Of a stretch of 60,613 bases of DNA, positions 9,161 through 18,247 are shown piece by piece (the stretch's first letter is position 1; each line of letters starts with the position of its first letter). The DNA is from Rossellomorea vietnamensis. Lineage in GTDB: Bacteria > Bacillota > Bacilli > Bacillales > Bacillaceae_B. A program made the translations under genes and the position numbers. The notes beneath the pieces were generated by a model, which saw nothing but the letters and a program-made list of their open reading frames with translations, searched no databases and was not told the origin of the DNA. The stretch is from assembly GCF_008180615.1 (NCBI RefSeq), contig NZ_VTEH01000018.1, positions 1 to 60,613 of the forward strand. Direction: 5' to 3'.

Positions 9161-10012
9161 ATGAAATATTTTGTGGTTTTTGGGATTTTGCTTCTTTTAT
9201 CCATTCCAGTTTCCTTGAAGATTTATCAGGTCATCTTTTCCTCTGCTGAAAACCCGGGGAAAAAGCCATCCCAAATCGATACATATAAAATCTACTACGA
9301 CAGTCCGACTCCTGAACTTATCAGGAAAATGCAGAAGCTGGACATGGTGATCATAGAGCCCCACCACTATTCAGAAGAGGAAATTCAACGAATTAAAGAG
9401 CATGGAACCATTGTGTTCGGCTATCTGAATGTAATGGAAATCGACAATTGGAATGACAGTGTCCGCAACGAAGTCAACTCTAATGACTATTTTTATAGAA
9501 ACGGAGAAAAGATTTATTACCCAAAATGGGATTCCTACCTGGCCGATATTTCTTCGGAACACTATCAAAATCTCCTGCTGAGGGAAATTGAAACAGAAAT
9601 CAGCGCCAAGAAAACGGACGGTATTTTCCTTGATACAGTGGGAAACATTGATAACGAACATCTTCAGAGTCCCGCTGTCTTACAGGAGCAGCAGACAGCC
9701 ATTACCTCTTTCATCAAAAGTTTTCATGAAAGATATCCTGACTTGTTGATTGCTCAAAACTGGGGGTTCCATACCCTGAAAAATCACACAGCTCCTTATG
9801 TCGACTTCATTATGTGGGAGTCCTTCCATTTCAGCTCCCTGACGAATGACCAATGGTCGCTCGATCAAATCAAGATGCTGAACGAGCTGAAGGAACAGCA
9901 TGAATTCGAAGTTCTGACCGTTTCCTTTGAAGAGGGCCGGAAAAGCAGGGAACTGGCAGACCGGAACGGATACATTCATCTCCATACAAGTGAGGACTAC
10001 CTGAAATGGTAA
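9161..10012 (+). CDS. GH114-like endo-alpha-1,4-polygalactosaminidase (secreted/anchored)
   Basis: The product is 283 residues with one N-terminal hydrophobic segment (about 3-23) acting as a signal or anchor. The (beta/alpha)8-type fold of GH114/spherulin-4-like proteins is suggested by VIIEPHHYSEEEI, FGYLNVMEI, DGIFLDTVGNID and IMWESFHF; the conserved Asp and Glu in the last two motifs are the likely catalytic residues. In Gram-negative bacteria this hydrolase activity is the N-terminal half of PelA. Here it is a separate gene, divergent from pelD, while the operon deacetylase lacks it. Likely role: trimming or releasing Pel-type galactosamine polymer. The RBS is GCGAGGTGA. Confidence 0.82.
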   Translation: MKYFVVFGILLLLSIPVSLKIYQVIFSSAENPGKKPSQIDTYKIYYDSPTPELIRKMQKLDMVIIEPHHYSEEEIQRIKEHGTIVFGYLNVMEIDNWNDSVRNEVNSNDYFYRNGEKIYYPKWDSYLADISSEHYQNLLLREIETEISAKKTDGIFLDTVGNIDNEHLQSPAVLQEQQTAITSFIKSFHERYPDLLIAQNWGFHTLKNHTAPYVDFIMWESFHFSSLTNDQWSLDQIKMLNELKEQHEFEVLTVSFEEGRKSRELADRNGYIHLHTSEDYLKW

Positions 10013-10050
10013 GGGAGCTGCCGCTGCAGGAAAGCTCCCTCTCATTCTTT
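10013..10050 (+). terminator. terminator after the GH114-like gene
   Basis: GGGAGCT pairs with AGCTCCC around a 13-base loop, followed by TCTCATTCTTTTT, immediately after the stop codon at 10012. Confidence 0.7.
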
Positions 10051-10197
10051 TTAACGTTTGTATGGTTCTTAATAAAGAACACACAAACATTATAAACCTT
10101 CCAATCTCCCGATAAAAATGTTATGACCCTCAATATGACCGAGTGAAATGATTTCAGACTCTCTTATTCTTCACTAAGCTCTTTTTTTCTTTAAAAT

Positions 10198-11268
10198 CTA
10201 TTTAGACACAAGGATAGCGGATGTGACAAGATCGGGATTGGTGAATACAGGTTCCTTTTCAGAATAACCATCAGGATTGGCAGACTGCCACCTCCAGGCA
10301 TCCCTGCACATATCGGCCATCCCTTTCTCCGCCTTCCAGCCTAACTGACTCTCTGCCTTCCGCGGATCAGCATAGCATTCTGCAACATCTCCCCTCCTGC
10401 GGCCGGCAATCCGGTATGGGATCTTCTTCCCGGAAACTTCCTCAAAAGCGGATACCATCTGAAGCACACTGTAACCCTTTCCTGTTCCAAGATTATAGGT
10501 CTCAATTCCCTCTGACAAAAACAGCCTTTCAAGCGCTTTGATGTGCCCCCTCGCTAAATCAACCACGTGGATATAATCTCTTACACCCGTGCCATCAAAA
10601 GTCGGATAATCAATTCCAAAAACATTCAGATGCTCCAATTTCCCAGCTGCAACCTGAGAAATGTATGGCAGCAGATTATTGGGAATGCCGCCGGGATCCT
10701 CACCAATCTTACCGCTTTCATGGGCACCAATGGGATTAAAATACCTCAGAATTCCAATGCTCCAGTCAGGATCAGAAACTGCTATATCCCTCAGCATCTC
10801 TTCTATCATCAGCTTCGTACGGCCATACGGATTCGTCGCACTTAACGGAAAGTCCTCTGAAATCGGCACTTTTTCCGGCACACCGTACACTGTAGCAGAA
10901 GAACTGAAAACCAGCCTCTTTACATTATGGTTCCTCATGGCTTCCAAAAGATGAAGCGTCCCCGTAAGATTACTATGATAATAGTTCAATGGAAGTTCCA
11001 CTGATTCTCCCACAGCTTTCAATCCCGCAAAATGCATCACTGCTTCTATGGGATTTTCTGAAAATACCCGGTTTAATCCGCCCTCATCCAGCAAGTCAAG
11101 CTCATAAAACACGGGCTCCTTCCCTGTAATCGCAAAAATCCGGTCCAGCACAGCCGGCTTGCTGTTATGGAAATTATCCACTATCACAACCTCATAACCT
11201 GCCTCCAGCAGCTCCACACATGCATGACTGCCGATATAACCAGTTCCCCCGGTCACCAAAATGGACAT
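10198..11268 (-). CDS. galE: UDP-glucose/UDP-GlcNAc 4-epimerase
   Basis: The product is 356 residues, the family's usual length. The NAD-binding motif TGGTGYIGSH is at the N-terminus, followed by SSSATVYG and the catalytic YGRTK, with GIRYFNPIGAHESG-type substrate motifs (written here as LRYFNPIGAHES). It interconverts UDP-glucose and UDP-galactose, and some members act on the N-acetyl forms. Next to a pel locus the likely service is production of UDP-GalNAc for PelF; that link is an inference. It has its own RBS (GGGGAGG) and is convergent with the GH114-like gene. Confidence 0.95.
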   Translation of the reverse strand: MSILVTGGTGYIGSHACVELLEAGYEVVIVDNFHNSKPAVLDRIFAITGKEPVFYELDLLDEGGLNRVFSENPIEAVMHFAGLKAVGESVELPLNYYHSNLTGTLHLLEAMRNHNVKRLVFSSSATVYGVPEKVPISEDFPLSATNPYGRTKLMIEEMLRDIAVSDPDWSIGILRYFNPIGAHESGKIGEDPGGIPNNLLPYISQVAAGKLEHLNVFGIDYPTFDGTGVRDYIHVVDLARGHIKALERLFLSEGIETYNLGTGKGYSVLQMVSAFEEVSGKKIPYRIAGRRRGDVAECYADPRKAESQLGWKAEKGMADMCRDAWRWQSANPDGYSEKEPVFTNPDLVTSAILVSK

Positions 11269-11372
11269 GAAACAACCTCCCCGTGAAAATTCTCCTAGTT
11301 CATATACCCTACAATAGCATAATTATTCTTTTTAATGAAAGGTTTTTTCATTATTGAGAACACACAAGGCAT

Positions 11373-11474
11373 GCGTGACAGTCACGCCCCGAAATATGTC
11401 GATTAATAGATATCCCCAAGGTATAGGCGGATCCTGGTAGAAAGTGATGATAATTCAGGGCGTGACTGTCACCG
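11373..11474. repeat. pair of GTGAC-palindrome elements (2 and 3)
   Basis: Element 2 (11373-11402) is in reverse orientation, ending in CGAAATATGTCGA. Element 3 (11458-11474) is a shorter copy, GGGCGTGACTGTCACC. The two palindromes are about 85 bases apart. The rest of the 11283-11767 intergenic region shows no gene. Confidence 0.7.
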
Positions 11475-11722
11475 CACAATCTCAGACAGAACGCTGCTCT
11501 CAATTTCCCTCAAACAGAAAATCCATTGAGTGATGGTAAACAACATTTAAATCCCAACTTCACGGTGCTGCTTATCACTGCCTTCATACATTAATCCTTT
11601 CCTTAAATATTTGTAATTCACTATCCAAAATCATAGAAAACCATTGCAACCGGGTTAAAGAGTTCACTGATCAGTACTTCCTGCTACAAGAAAAAAATGG
11701 ATAATAAATAGTGCACTTACTA

Positions 11723-11731
11723 TGCTATAGT
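11723..11731 (+). promoter_or_regulatory. extended -10 promoter of SLH gene
   Basis: TGCTATAGT is an extended -10 element about 85 bases before the TTG start at 11816. No good -35 match accompanies it. Confidence 0.4.
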
Positions 11732-11767
11732 TGGGTGGTCAATCGATATACGGAACACAGTTATAAT

Positions 11768-11800
11768 CCGACAAATTTCGGGTGGTGACTGTCACCACCA
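11768..11800 (+). repeat. GTGAC-palindrome element 4, in the SLH gene leader
   Basis: CCGACAAATTTCGGG followed by the palindrome GGTGGTGACTGTCACCACC, ending only a few bases before the AGGAGG site of the gene at 11816. If transcribed, it would form a hairpin beside the ribosome binding site. Confidence 0.75.
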
Positions 11801-11815
11801 GTAGGAGGAAACACC

Positions 11816-12856
11816 TTGAAAAAACTTACTATTACATTCGCAGCTGCAGCGCTGTCCTTAAGTATTGCTTCCGGAGCAAAGGCTGAGTTTCAGGATGTAA
11901 CTCAGTTTAAAGAAGAGATTAGTTATTTGGAAGCCAGGGGAATTATCAATGGCCATGAAGATGGGACATTCAAACCGGAAAACAATCTTAAAAGAATACA
12001 TGCAGTCCAGATTTTCCTGCGGGAGATGAACATTACCAATTTCGATGCCCCTGATCCCGGCTTGGCCGATATGCAGCCTGGCGACTATGGCTATGAAGAA
12101 GTTTCTCAAGCAGTAGAATTAGGCTTCATTTCAGGAAAGATTGCAGCAGATGGAACAAAATACTTTGATCCTTCAGGCTTCCTTACCCGAGCTGAAATGG
12201 CCAAAATGATGACAGACGGATACAACTTGACCGCCGACCAAAGAATTTCATTTATTGATGTTCCTATGCTTCATTGGGCAAACCAATATGTCAACCGGCT
12301 TGCTACAGCCAATATTACAAACGGCTTCCCTGATAGTGAGTTCAAACCTAATCAATCCATTTCCAGACAACATTTTGCCGCATTTATGGCCAGACTGCTG
12401 GATGATCGGTTCAAAGCAGAGATGAACCACCCAAGCTTCGAGCCTGACCATTCCAAAACGTATGTCTACAAACAGGGACGATATACTTCTTCCTATACTC
12501 ATTCCCATGATGATCTGTGGAAGCAATACGATGTTAACACTGGCAGTTATGCCGATAACTTACGTCCATTTTCCGAAGCAGCTAATGGAATCGTGTTTGG
12601 AAAACCGCAAATGTCATTTAGTTTCACGCTTGGTTACCCTGTTAAAACCGGACATAAATGGATGGACCAGAATGCGCTGCAAATGACAATAACATCAACC
12701 GACAGTACAATAACCACCCCTGCCGGAACCTTCACCAACGCAGTAGAAGTCCGGGGCAATGGCTACCTTGAATACTATGCGCCGAACGTCGGCCTTGTAA
12801 AATCAACCTACCTTCCATACAACGACGTGATCGCAGAATTAATTGAAATTAAATAA
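11816..12856 (+). CDS. S-layer-homology protein, secreted, unknown C-terminal domain
   Basis: The product is 346 residues from a TTG start behind a strong AGGAGG. A signal peptide (about 1-23) precedes three SLH domains (about 24-70, 85-140 and 148-195; for example IINGHEDGTFKPENNLKR and ITNGFPDSEFKPNQSISR). SLH triplets bind pyruvylated secondary cell wall polymer, so the protein is displayed on the cell surface. The C-terminal 150 residues (around THSHDDLWKQYDVNTGSY and YYAPNVGLVKS) are not recognised. Its SLH block resembles that of the gene at 28084, suggesting they are paralogues. Confidence 0.9.
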   Translation: MKKLTITFAAAALSLSIASGAKAEFQDVTQFKEEISYLEARGIINGHEDGTFKPENNLKRIHAVQIFLREMNITNFDAPDPGLADMQPGDYGYEEVSQAVELGFISGKIAADGTKYFDPSGFLTRAEMAKMMTDGYNLTADQRISFIDVPMLHWANQYVNRLATANITNGFPDSEFKPNQSISRQHFAAFMARLLDDRFKAEMNHPSFEPDHSKTYVYKQGRYTSSYTHSHDDLWKQYDVNTGSYADNLRPFSEAANGIVFGKPQMSFSFTLGYPVKTGHKWMDQNALQMTITSTDSTITTPAGTFTNAVEVRGNGYLEYYAPNVGLVKSTYLPYNDVIAELIEIK

Positions 12857-12867
12857 GACAAGAATGC

Positions 12868-12903
12868 AAGGTGCTGCCAGAAAATATGGCAGCATCTTTT
12901 TAT
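12868..12903 (+). terminator. terminator after SLH gene
   Basis: GGTGCTGCC pairs with GGCAGCATC (one G-U pair) around AGAAAATAT, followed by TTTTTATT. Confidence 0.75.
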
Positions 12904-13126
12904 TAATAAAAGCCCGGCTCAACAAACAGTTAAATTTACATTCTCTTATGATTTCGATGTACTCTTATATAAGAAGGGAGTGTCCCTTTAGCGTGCTAAA
13001 GTGATAGTTTGTTCGACTTATAGATTAGTGCTTTAAAGCTTTAAAGAAGACATATCTTTTGAATTCTAATGTAAAGTTTTGTTAATATTGTAAATGTACT
13101 GAATAATAAATTTTCGGAGGGGTTAG

Positions 13127-13921
13127 ATGAAAAGAATAAAATTCTTGAGCATTTTAATGGCTTTGACGCTGGTCTTGGGTGCTTGCGGAACGAACAACAG
13201 TGCAAATAACGGCGGTGATGAAGGAGGATCCGGCGATGACGGAGGCACTACATACACTGTTGGTACGGATACCACCTATCCTCCATTTGAGTTTGAAGAA
13301 GGCGGCGAGTATAAAGGAATCGATATTGACCTGATCAATGCCATCGCTGAGGAAGAAGGTTTTGAAATTGAGCTGAAGCCTATGGATTTCGGCGGCATCA
13401 TCCCTGCTATCCTGGCTGATCAGCTGGACGTAGCGATTGCCGGTATGAGTATCACAGATGAACGAAAAGAAAAAGTCGACTTTTCAGATCCATACTTTGA
13501 TGCAGGATTGACACTTGTTGTTTCAGAAGATAACACCGACATTACGAGCGAAGATGACTTGGAAGGAAAAGTAGTCGCAGTTAAGAATGGTACAACAGGC
13601 GCTGAACATGCCGAAGCAATTAAAGAAGAGGCGGGAATCAAAGAAGTACGCCAATTCAATGACAGTCCATCCATGTTTCAGGAAGTTGCAAACGGCAATG
13701 CAGATGTGCTCATAGAGGATTACCCGGTCATCGCCTATGCCATCAAAACAAGCGGTCTTGACTTGAAAACAGTGGGCGAGCGGTTGAATGGCGACCAGTA
13801 CGGAATAGCTGTCAAAAAAGGCGAGAACGCTGAACTGCTTGAAAAAATCAACAGCGGTCTTCAAAAGATCAGGGACAACGGAACCTACGACGAAATCATG
13901 AACACGTATCTTGAAGAGTAA
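13127..13921 (+). CDS. polar amino acid ABC transporter, substrate-binding lipoprotein
   Basis: The product is 264 residues. A lipoprotein signal with lipobox LGAC (lipidated Cys20) is followed by an acidic glycine-rich linker, then a type 2 periplasmic-binding fold: TYPPFEFEEGGEYKGIDIDL, MSITDERKEKVDFSDPYF and a VAVKNGTTGAEHAE hinge. These are typical of glutamine/arginine/histidine-type binding proteins. The protein should sit on the outer face of the membrane and feed the permease and ATPase encoded at 14184 and 14825. Exact substrate cannot be read from sequence. The RBS is GGAGGGG. A terminator-like hairpin after the gene probably raises its yield over the membrane parts. Confidence 0.92.
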   Translation: MKRIKFLSILMALTLVLGACGTNNSANNGGDEGGSGDDGGTTYTVGTDTTYPPFEFEEGGEYKGIDIDLINAIAEEEGFEIELKPMDFGGIIPAILADQLDVAIAGMSITDERKEKVDFSDPYFDAGLTLVVSEDNTDITSEDDLEGKVVAVKNGTTGAEHAEAIKEEAGIKEVRQFNDSPSMFQEVANGNADVLIEDYPVIAYAIKTSGLDLKTVGERLNGDQYGIAVKKGENAELLEKINSGLQKIRDNGTYDEIMNTYLEE

Positions 13922-13929
13922 AACTTTTT

Positions 13930-13960
13930 TAGCGCGCTCCCTTGTAGCGCGCTATCTTTT
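13930..13960 (+). terminator. intra-operon terminator/attenuator after binding-protein gene
   Basis: A 9-bp perfect stem (TAGCGCGCT and AGCGCGCTA, loop CCCTTGT) followed by TCTTTTT. Two further hairpins lie before the permease gene: GAGAGAA/TTCTCTC near 14055-14075 and AAAAATCC/GGATTTTT near 14103-14126. Partial termination would favour the binding protein. Confidence 0.7.
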
Positions 13961-14183
13961 TCGAAGGCTGTTTTCTCATTAATTGCTTCTTTTTATTACA
14001 AATTTGAAGAGATTATACGAATAAGCAGCGGAAGCCCCTGGTGAGCAAGAGAGAAAAAAATTCTCTCCCTGATTAGCGAGTAATTACCTCAGTATCCAAG
14101 CGAAAAATCCAGCACTAGGGATTTTTCCGAAAGAACCAATTTATGCGAAAACGACCTTTTCAAAAAACGAAAGGAGACAGACT

Positions 14184-14828
14184 ATGGAAATTTTCCAGGA
14201 AGCCCTCCCCGTCTTATGGGCCGGGTTAAAAATGACAGCATACATAACCGTTCTCGGTTTGCTGTTCGGATTCATCATTGGTTTGATTACAGCACTTTTC
14301 CGCCTTTCACCGATCCCTCCTTTAAGGTGGATCGCTATTTGGTTCATCAACTTTGTACGCGGAACACCCTTCCTCGTTCAATTATTCTTTATTTATTTTG
14401 GATTGAACTCACTCTCCTTCATATCCTTCGAACCTGTAACTGCCGGTATCGTCGGGATTGCCATCAATGCGGGGGCTTATATCGCTGAAATCGTTCGTAC
14501 CGGCATCCAGTCCATTGATAAGGGACAGACCGAAGCAGCAAGGACACTCGGCCTGACAAGTACGCAGACCATGCGGTACATTGTACTGCCCCAAGCGTTG
14601 AGAAGAATGCTGCCAACATTTGTAAACCAGGCGATCATCAGTCTGAAAGACACCTCCCTCTTGTCCGTCATCGGAATTGCCGAATTGACACAAAGAGGGC
14701 AAGTCGTTGTGTCGGCTACCTATGAACCTTTTAAAATATGGGGAATGGTCGCCCTGATGTATTTCGTCCTGATCTACCTGCTGACGAAACTTGGCGATTT
14801 TATAGAGAGGAGATATGAACTGCGATGA
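14184..14828 (+). CDS. polar amino acid ABC transporter permease
   Basis: The product is 214 residues with about five membrane segments. The N-terminal FVRGTPFLVQLFF and the EAA loop EAARTLGLTSTQTMRYIVLPQA are hallmarks of HisM/GlnP-type permeases. The family usually works as a homodimer when only one permease gene is present, as here. The RBS is AAAGGAG. Its stop overlaps the ATPase start by four bases (ATGA), indicating translational coupling. Confidence 0.93.
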   Translation: MEIFQEALPVLWAGLKMTAYITVLGLLFGFIIGLITALFRLSPIPPLRWIAIWFINFVRGTPFLVQLFFIYFGLNSLSFISFEPVTAGIVGIAINAGAYIAEIVRTGIQSIDKGQTEAARTLGLTSTQTMRYIVLPQALRRMLPTFVNQAIISLKDTSLLSVIGIAELTQRGQVVVSATYEPFKIWGMVALMYFVLIYLLTKLGDFIERRYELR

Positions 14829-15553
14829 GCGTGATACAAGTCAATAACCTCAAAAAATCCTTCGGAGACCTCGAAGTCTTGAAGGATATCAGCACGGATG
14901 TAAAAGAACAGGAAGTGGTTTGCGTAGTCGGTCCATCCGGTTCAGGAAAAAGCACCTTCCTGCGATGCTTAAACAAGCTGGAAGAAATCACGGATGGTCA
15001 TGTCATCGTCAATGGAAATGACATCACCGATCCAAAGATCAATATCAACAAAATACGCCAGGAAGTCGGAATGGTGTTTCAGCACTTCAACCTCTTTCCG
15101 CATAAAACAGTTCTGCAAAATATTACATTAGCACCTATGAAAACCAAGGGTGTTGACAAAGAATCTGCTAAAAAAACAGCCCTCAACCTTCTAAGAAAAG
15201 TAGGGCTTGAGGAAAAAGCTGACAGCTATCCCGGGGAACTATCCGGCGGACAGAAACAGCGTGTCGCCATCGCCAGGGCGCTTGCGATGGAACCAAAGGT
15301 CATGCTCTTCGATGAGCCGACTTCTGCACTGGATCCTGAAATGATCGGCGAAGTGTTGGAAGTGATGAAAGATCTTGCCCGCGAAGGGATGACCATGGTC
15401 GTGGTTACACATGAAATGGGATTCGCCCGTGAAGTCGGGGACCGCGTCATCTTCATGGATGGCGGCTATATAGTGGAAGAAGATGTTCCGAGCGAGTTGT
15501 TCGGTAATCCTAAGCACGAGAGGACTAAGGCTTTTCTTGGGAAGGTGTTGTAA
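14825..15553 (+). CDS. polar amino acid ABC transporter ATPase
   Basis: The product is 242 residues, standard for GlnQ/ArtR-type ATPases. Walker A is GPSGSGKST, the signature is LSGGQKQR, Walker B is VMLFDEPTS, and the switch histidine is in VVTHEMGFAREV. It energises uptake by the permease encoded at 14184. Third and last gene of the operon, followed directly by a strong terminator. Confidence 0.95.
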   Translation: MSVIQVNNLKKSFGDLEVLKDISTDVKEQEVVCVVGPSGSGKSTFLRCLNKLEEITDGHVIVNGNDITDPKININKIRQEVGMVFQHFNLFPHKTVLQNITLAPMKTKGVDKESAKKTALNLLRKVGLEEKADSYPGELSGGQKQRVAIARALAMEPKVMLFDEPTSALDPEMIGEVLEVMKDLAREGMTMVVVTHEMGFAREVGDRVIFMDGGYIVEEDVPSELFGNPKHERTKAFLGKVL

Positions 15554-15563
15554 GTATCCTATT

Positions 15564-15605
15564 AAAAAGCGTATCAGCGGCTTGGTGCTGATACGCTTTT
15601 TGTTT
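15564..15605 (+). terminator. terminator of amino acid ABC operon
   Basis: A 15-bp perfect stem (AAAAAGCGTATCAGC and its complement) with an 8-base loop, ending in a T-run. Confidence 0.9.
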
Positions 15606-15719
15606 CGACAAAAACCGGGTGGTGACTGTCACGCCCCGAATAATCTTTATTTCACCCCACAGTATGAGTACACATCAGTTCAATATTATTCGACAAATCT
15701 CGGGGCGTGACAGTCACCC
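15604..15719 (+). repeat. pair of GTGAC-palindrome elements (5 and 6)
   Basis: Two same-orientation copies, 15604-15638 and 15689-15719. Each begins TTCGACAAA and ends in a GTGACTGTCAC or GTGACAGTCAC palindrome. The starts are 85 bases apart. They separate the ABC operon terminator from the promoter region of the next gene. Confidence 0.8.
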
Positions 15720-15824
15720 ATGCAATCCAAATTAATACCAAAACAGTAAAAAACATCTATTTTATACGTAGATTTAAGGTTATAATTATACTAGTTTTTA
15801 AGTTTTAAAATAGGGAGAGAAAAA

Positions 15825-17573
15825 TTGTTGAAGCAACTTAGTAGAAAGATACTTAATGGTAGTGTAGTTATATTGATGGCAATGGGGATGTTGGCGGCTA
15901 TACCTTTTAACGCAGCAGCAGCGGCAACAACGTTAAAGGAAGACATACAGGTTGCACCAGGGATTGATTACAGAGACGTCCGATTAGCTGATACAGTGTC
16001 ACACCAGGCTTTAAAAGTGATGGAGATAGACCTAAATGCTCCGTACACGAAAGTAGATGTTGGAGTTCCATCCGCTTTGAATAAACTCGAAAGAACGACA
16101 GCTCAGGCTCAAAGATACACTCAGGAAGGAAATACAGTTGTTGGTGCCATAAATGCTTCCTTTTTTTATTCAGGAACGGCTATGAATCTAGTTTCAAAGA
16201 ATAATAGACTCGTCCATTCCGGTGAAGTATTTCCGGGAGAAGATAAATATGTGAATGAACCGATAGCCTTTGGGCTTAATTCTGCCGGGAAAGGGATTAT
16301 TGATCATTATAATCTTAATATAAGTTATATACATAATGGCAGTCAATCTCCCATTACAGGTACGAATAAAGCAAGATACGCAAATAATACTATTCTTTAC
16401 ACTTCTGATTTCCCCGGAGGTTATACCGGGACAAACATTTATGGAACAGAAGTAATAGTAACATTGCCAATGGCTCCAGATCTGGAATTTGGATCCACTG
16501 TCGAAGGGACCGTTGAAGCCATACGGAAGGAAGGTGATCCAACATCGACACAAATTCCTGTCAATGGATTTGTGCTTTCCGGAAATGGAGTGGGATCAGA
16601 TGCCTTAAAGACGATAAAGGTTGGAGATCCTATCTCACTTAATATTAATGTCGATGATAAATGGAAGGACTCAGCCTTTATGCTGGCAAGCGGGCCTATG
16701 CTGGTTAAAGGCGGGCAGGTATCACTGTCAATGGATTCAAAGAGTCCTAATGCAGGAACAAGAGCTCCAAGGACTGCAGTTGCCATTGACAAAACAGGAA
16801 GTAAAGTCTTTTTTGTCACGGTTGATGGCCGCCAAAGCGATTATAGCAATGGAATGAATTTGACCGAGTTTGCCCGCTATCTGGTTAGTATGGGGGCCGA
16901 CCGGGCATTGAATTTGGACGGCGGCGGATCGACCACCATGGCAGTCCGTTTCCCGGGAAGCGAAGAATTGACTCTTGCAAACTCGCCTTCTGATGGATAT
17001 GAGCGCTCTGTTTCCACCATTTTAATGGCTGTATCCACTGCGCCAAAACCAGTGTTTAACGATGTTGGGGTATCCTTCTGGGCTTTCAAGGAAATAGATG
17101 AATTAGTCAAAAAGGGAACAATTAAAGGGTTTCCTGATTTATCTTTCCGTCCTGATGAACCCATCACCAGAAGTCACGCGGCCGTCATGCTGACTCGTGA
17201 AATGGGGTTGAATACTGCTATAATTTCTAATCCAGGATTCGATGATGTACTAGAGAATGATCCGTATTATAAAGACATTGCGGCTGCCGAAAATGCCGGG
17301 TTGCTAAAAGGAAGAGGCCAAGGGGTTTTTGCAAAGGACAGCAACTTGACTCGTGCTGAAATGGCTGCAATTATTCAGAGAGCTTTCAATATTCCGGTTA
17401 CCAGCCAAAGTTTTTACCCTGATTTAGCCAGTCATCATTGGGCATTCAATTCGATAAATGCCGTTACCCAGCAAAAAATTGCCGGCGGGTATCCTGATGG
17501 AAAGTACAAACCTGACAACCAAGTTACCAGGGCTGAATTCAGTGCATTTATTTACAGGGCAAACATTCGCTAA
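15825..17573 (+). CDS. SLH-anchored phosphodiester glycosidase (NAGPA-like) family protein
   Basis: The product is 582 residues from a TTG start (the adjacent TTG at 15828 is also possible) behind GGGAG. A signal peptide (about 1-33) leads to a NAGPA/phosphodiester glycosidase domain (about 55-395), seen in VVGAINASFF, APRTAVAID, VDGRQSDYSNGMNL and LNLDGGGSTTM. Three SLH domains follow (about 405-582; FPDLSFRPDEPITRSHA, YPDGKYKPDNQVTRAEF). Members cleave sugar-phosphate diester bonds, and some act on wall polymers. Surface display by SLH is clear; the substrate is unknown. Followed by a terminator at 17628. Confidence 0.9.
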   Translation: MLKQLSRKILNGSVVILMAMGMLAAIPFNAAAAATTLKEDIQVAPGIDYRDVRLADTVSHQALKVMEIDLNAPYTKVDVGVPSALNKLERTTAQAQRYTQEGNTVVGAINASFFYSGTAMNLVSKNNRLVHSGEVFPGEDKYVNEPIAFGLNSAGKGIIDHYNLNISYIHNGSQSPITGTNKARYANNTILYTSDFPGGYTGTNIYGTEVIVTLPMAPDLEFGSTVEGTVEAIRKEGDPTSTQIPVNGFVLSGNGVGSDALKTIKVGDPISLNINVDDKWKDSAFMLASGPMLVKGGQVSLSMDSKSPNAGTRAPRTAVAIDKTGSKVFFVTVDGRQSDYSNGMNLTEFARYLVSMGADRALNLDGGGSTTMAVRFPGSEELTLANSPSDGYERSVSTILMAVSTAPKPVFNDVGVSFWAFKEIDELVKKGTIKGFPDLSFRPDEPITRSHAAVMLTREMGLNTAIISNPGFDDVLENDPYYKDIAAAENAGLLKGRGQGVFAKDSNLTRAEMAAIIQRAFNIPVTSQSFYPDLASHHWAFNSINAVTQQKIAGGYPDGKYKPDNQVTRAEFSAFIYRANIR

Positions 17574-17627
17574 GAAGTTAATCTTTTAGAAATACTACCC
17601 CGGCAAAATTGAATAACTATGTAAAAG

Positions 17628-17660
17628 ATCACTCCTTTTTTAAAAAGGGGTGATTTTTTG
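17628..17660 (+). terminator. terminator after SLH-NAGPA gene
   Basis: ATCACTCCTTTTT pairs with AAAAAGGGGTGAT, followed by TTTTTTG. Confidence 0.8.
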
Positions 17661-18247
17661 TTTGCAATAGACTTAAATTTTAAAATTTTTTATAAGAATT
17701 CTATTCGTTCTAGTCTAACTCGGAAGGCAGATTTGCTAGTCACATAAGAAAGCCCAATAACCTTTTTTCACCTCTCACCCTTATCTAAATGCGCTGAACA
17801 TACAGAGCGTCAATGTTATTCACACTGCAATGATTAAATAGGAAAACTGGCTATCTGTAAATGCCTTGAGAACTGGTGCAGGAACATATCTATTCATTCC
17901 TTCCCATATAATACAAGCCGCAGCATCTGTGTTTACTTGACTTTCAACCTCTAGTCCAATGTACTGGCTTTTGCAAAAAAGAACCGCCATTCTTTTTTGA
18001 ACGGAGGCCTTTTTTAGCATTAATACTAAATTTAATTTGGAATTGACTGCAGTGCACACTCAGTCCAAGTACTTGCTACAATTGGTTTTTGGGTATAGCT
18101 GGCCAGGAGTACTGACCTTCTCGCTGTCAATATTCCGGTCAACAGTAATAACATGAATAACTGAATTTTTTTGATTAAACTTCAGAAACATATGGTCCCG
18201 AAGCTGTTGATTTCTGGCATAATAATCAATGCTCTTACAGAGGGGCC
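17661..18247. other. intergenic stretch, possible decayed sequence
   Basis: No convincing gene. A minus-strand 79-codon frame (17820-18059) has no ribosome binding site or family resemblance. Directly downstream of the ComK-like stop (18248) another minus-strand frame stays open for about 67 codons to near 18045, which could be a frameshifted tail of that gene or chance. Confidence 0.4.

Noticed and set aside
17820..18059. 79-codon minus-strand gene
   Set aside because: No start signal and no family resemblance; AT-rich intergenic setting.
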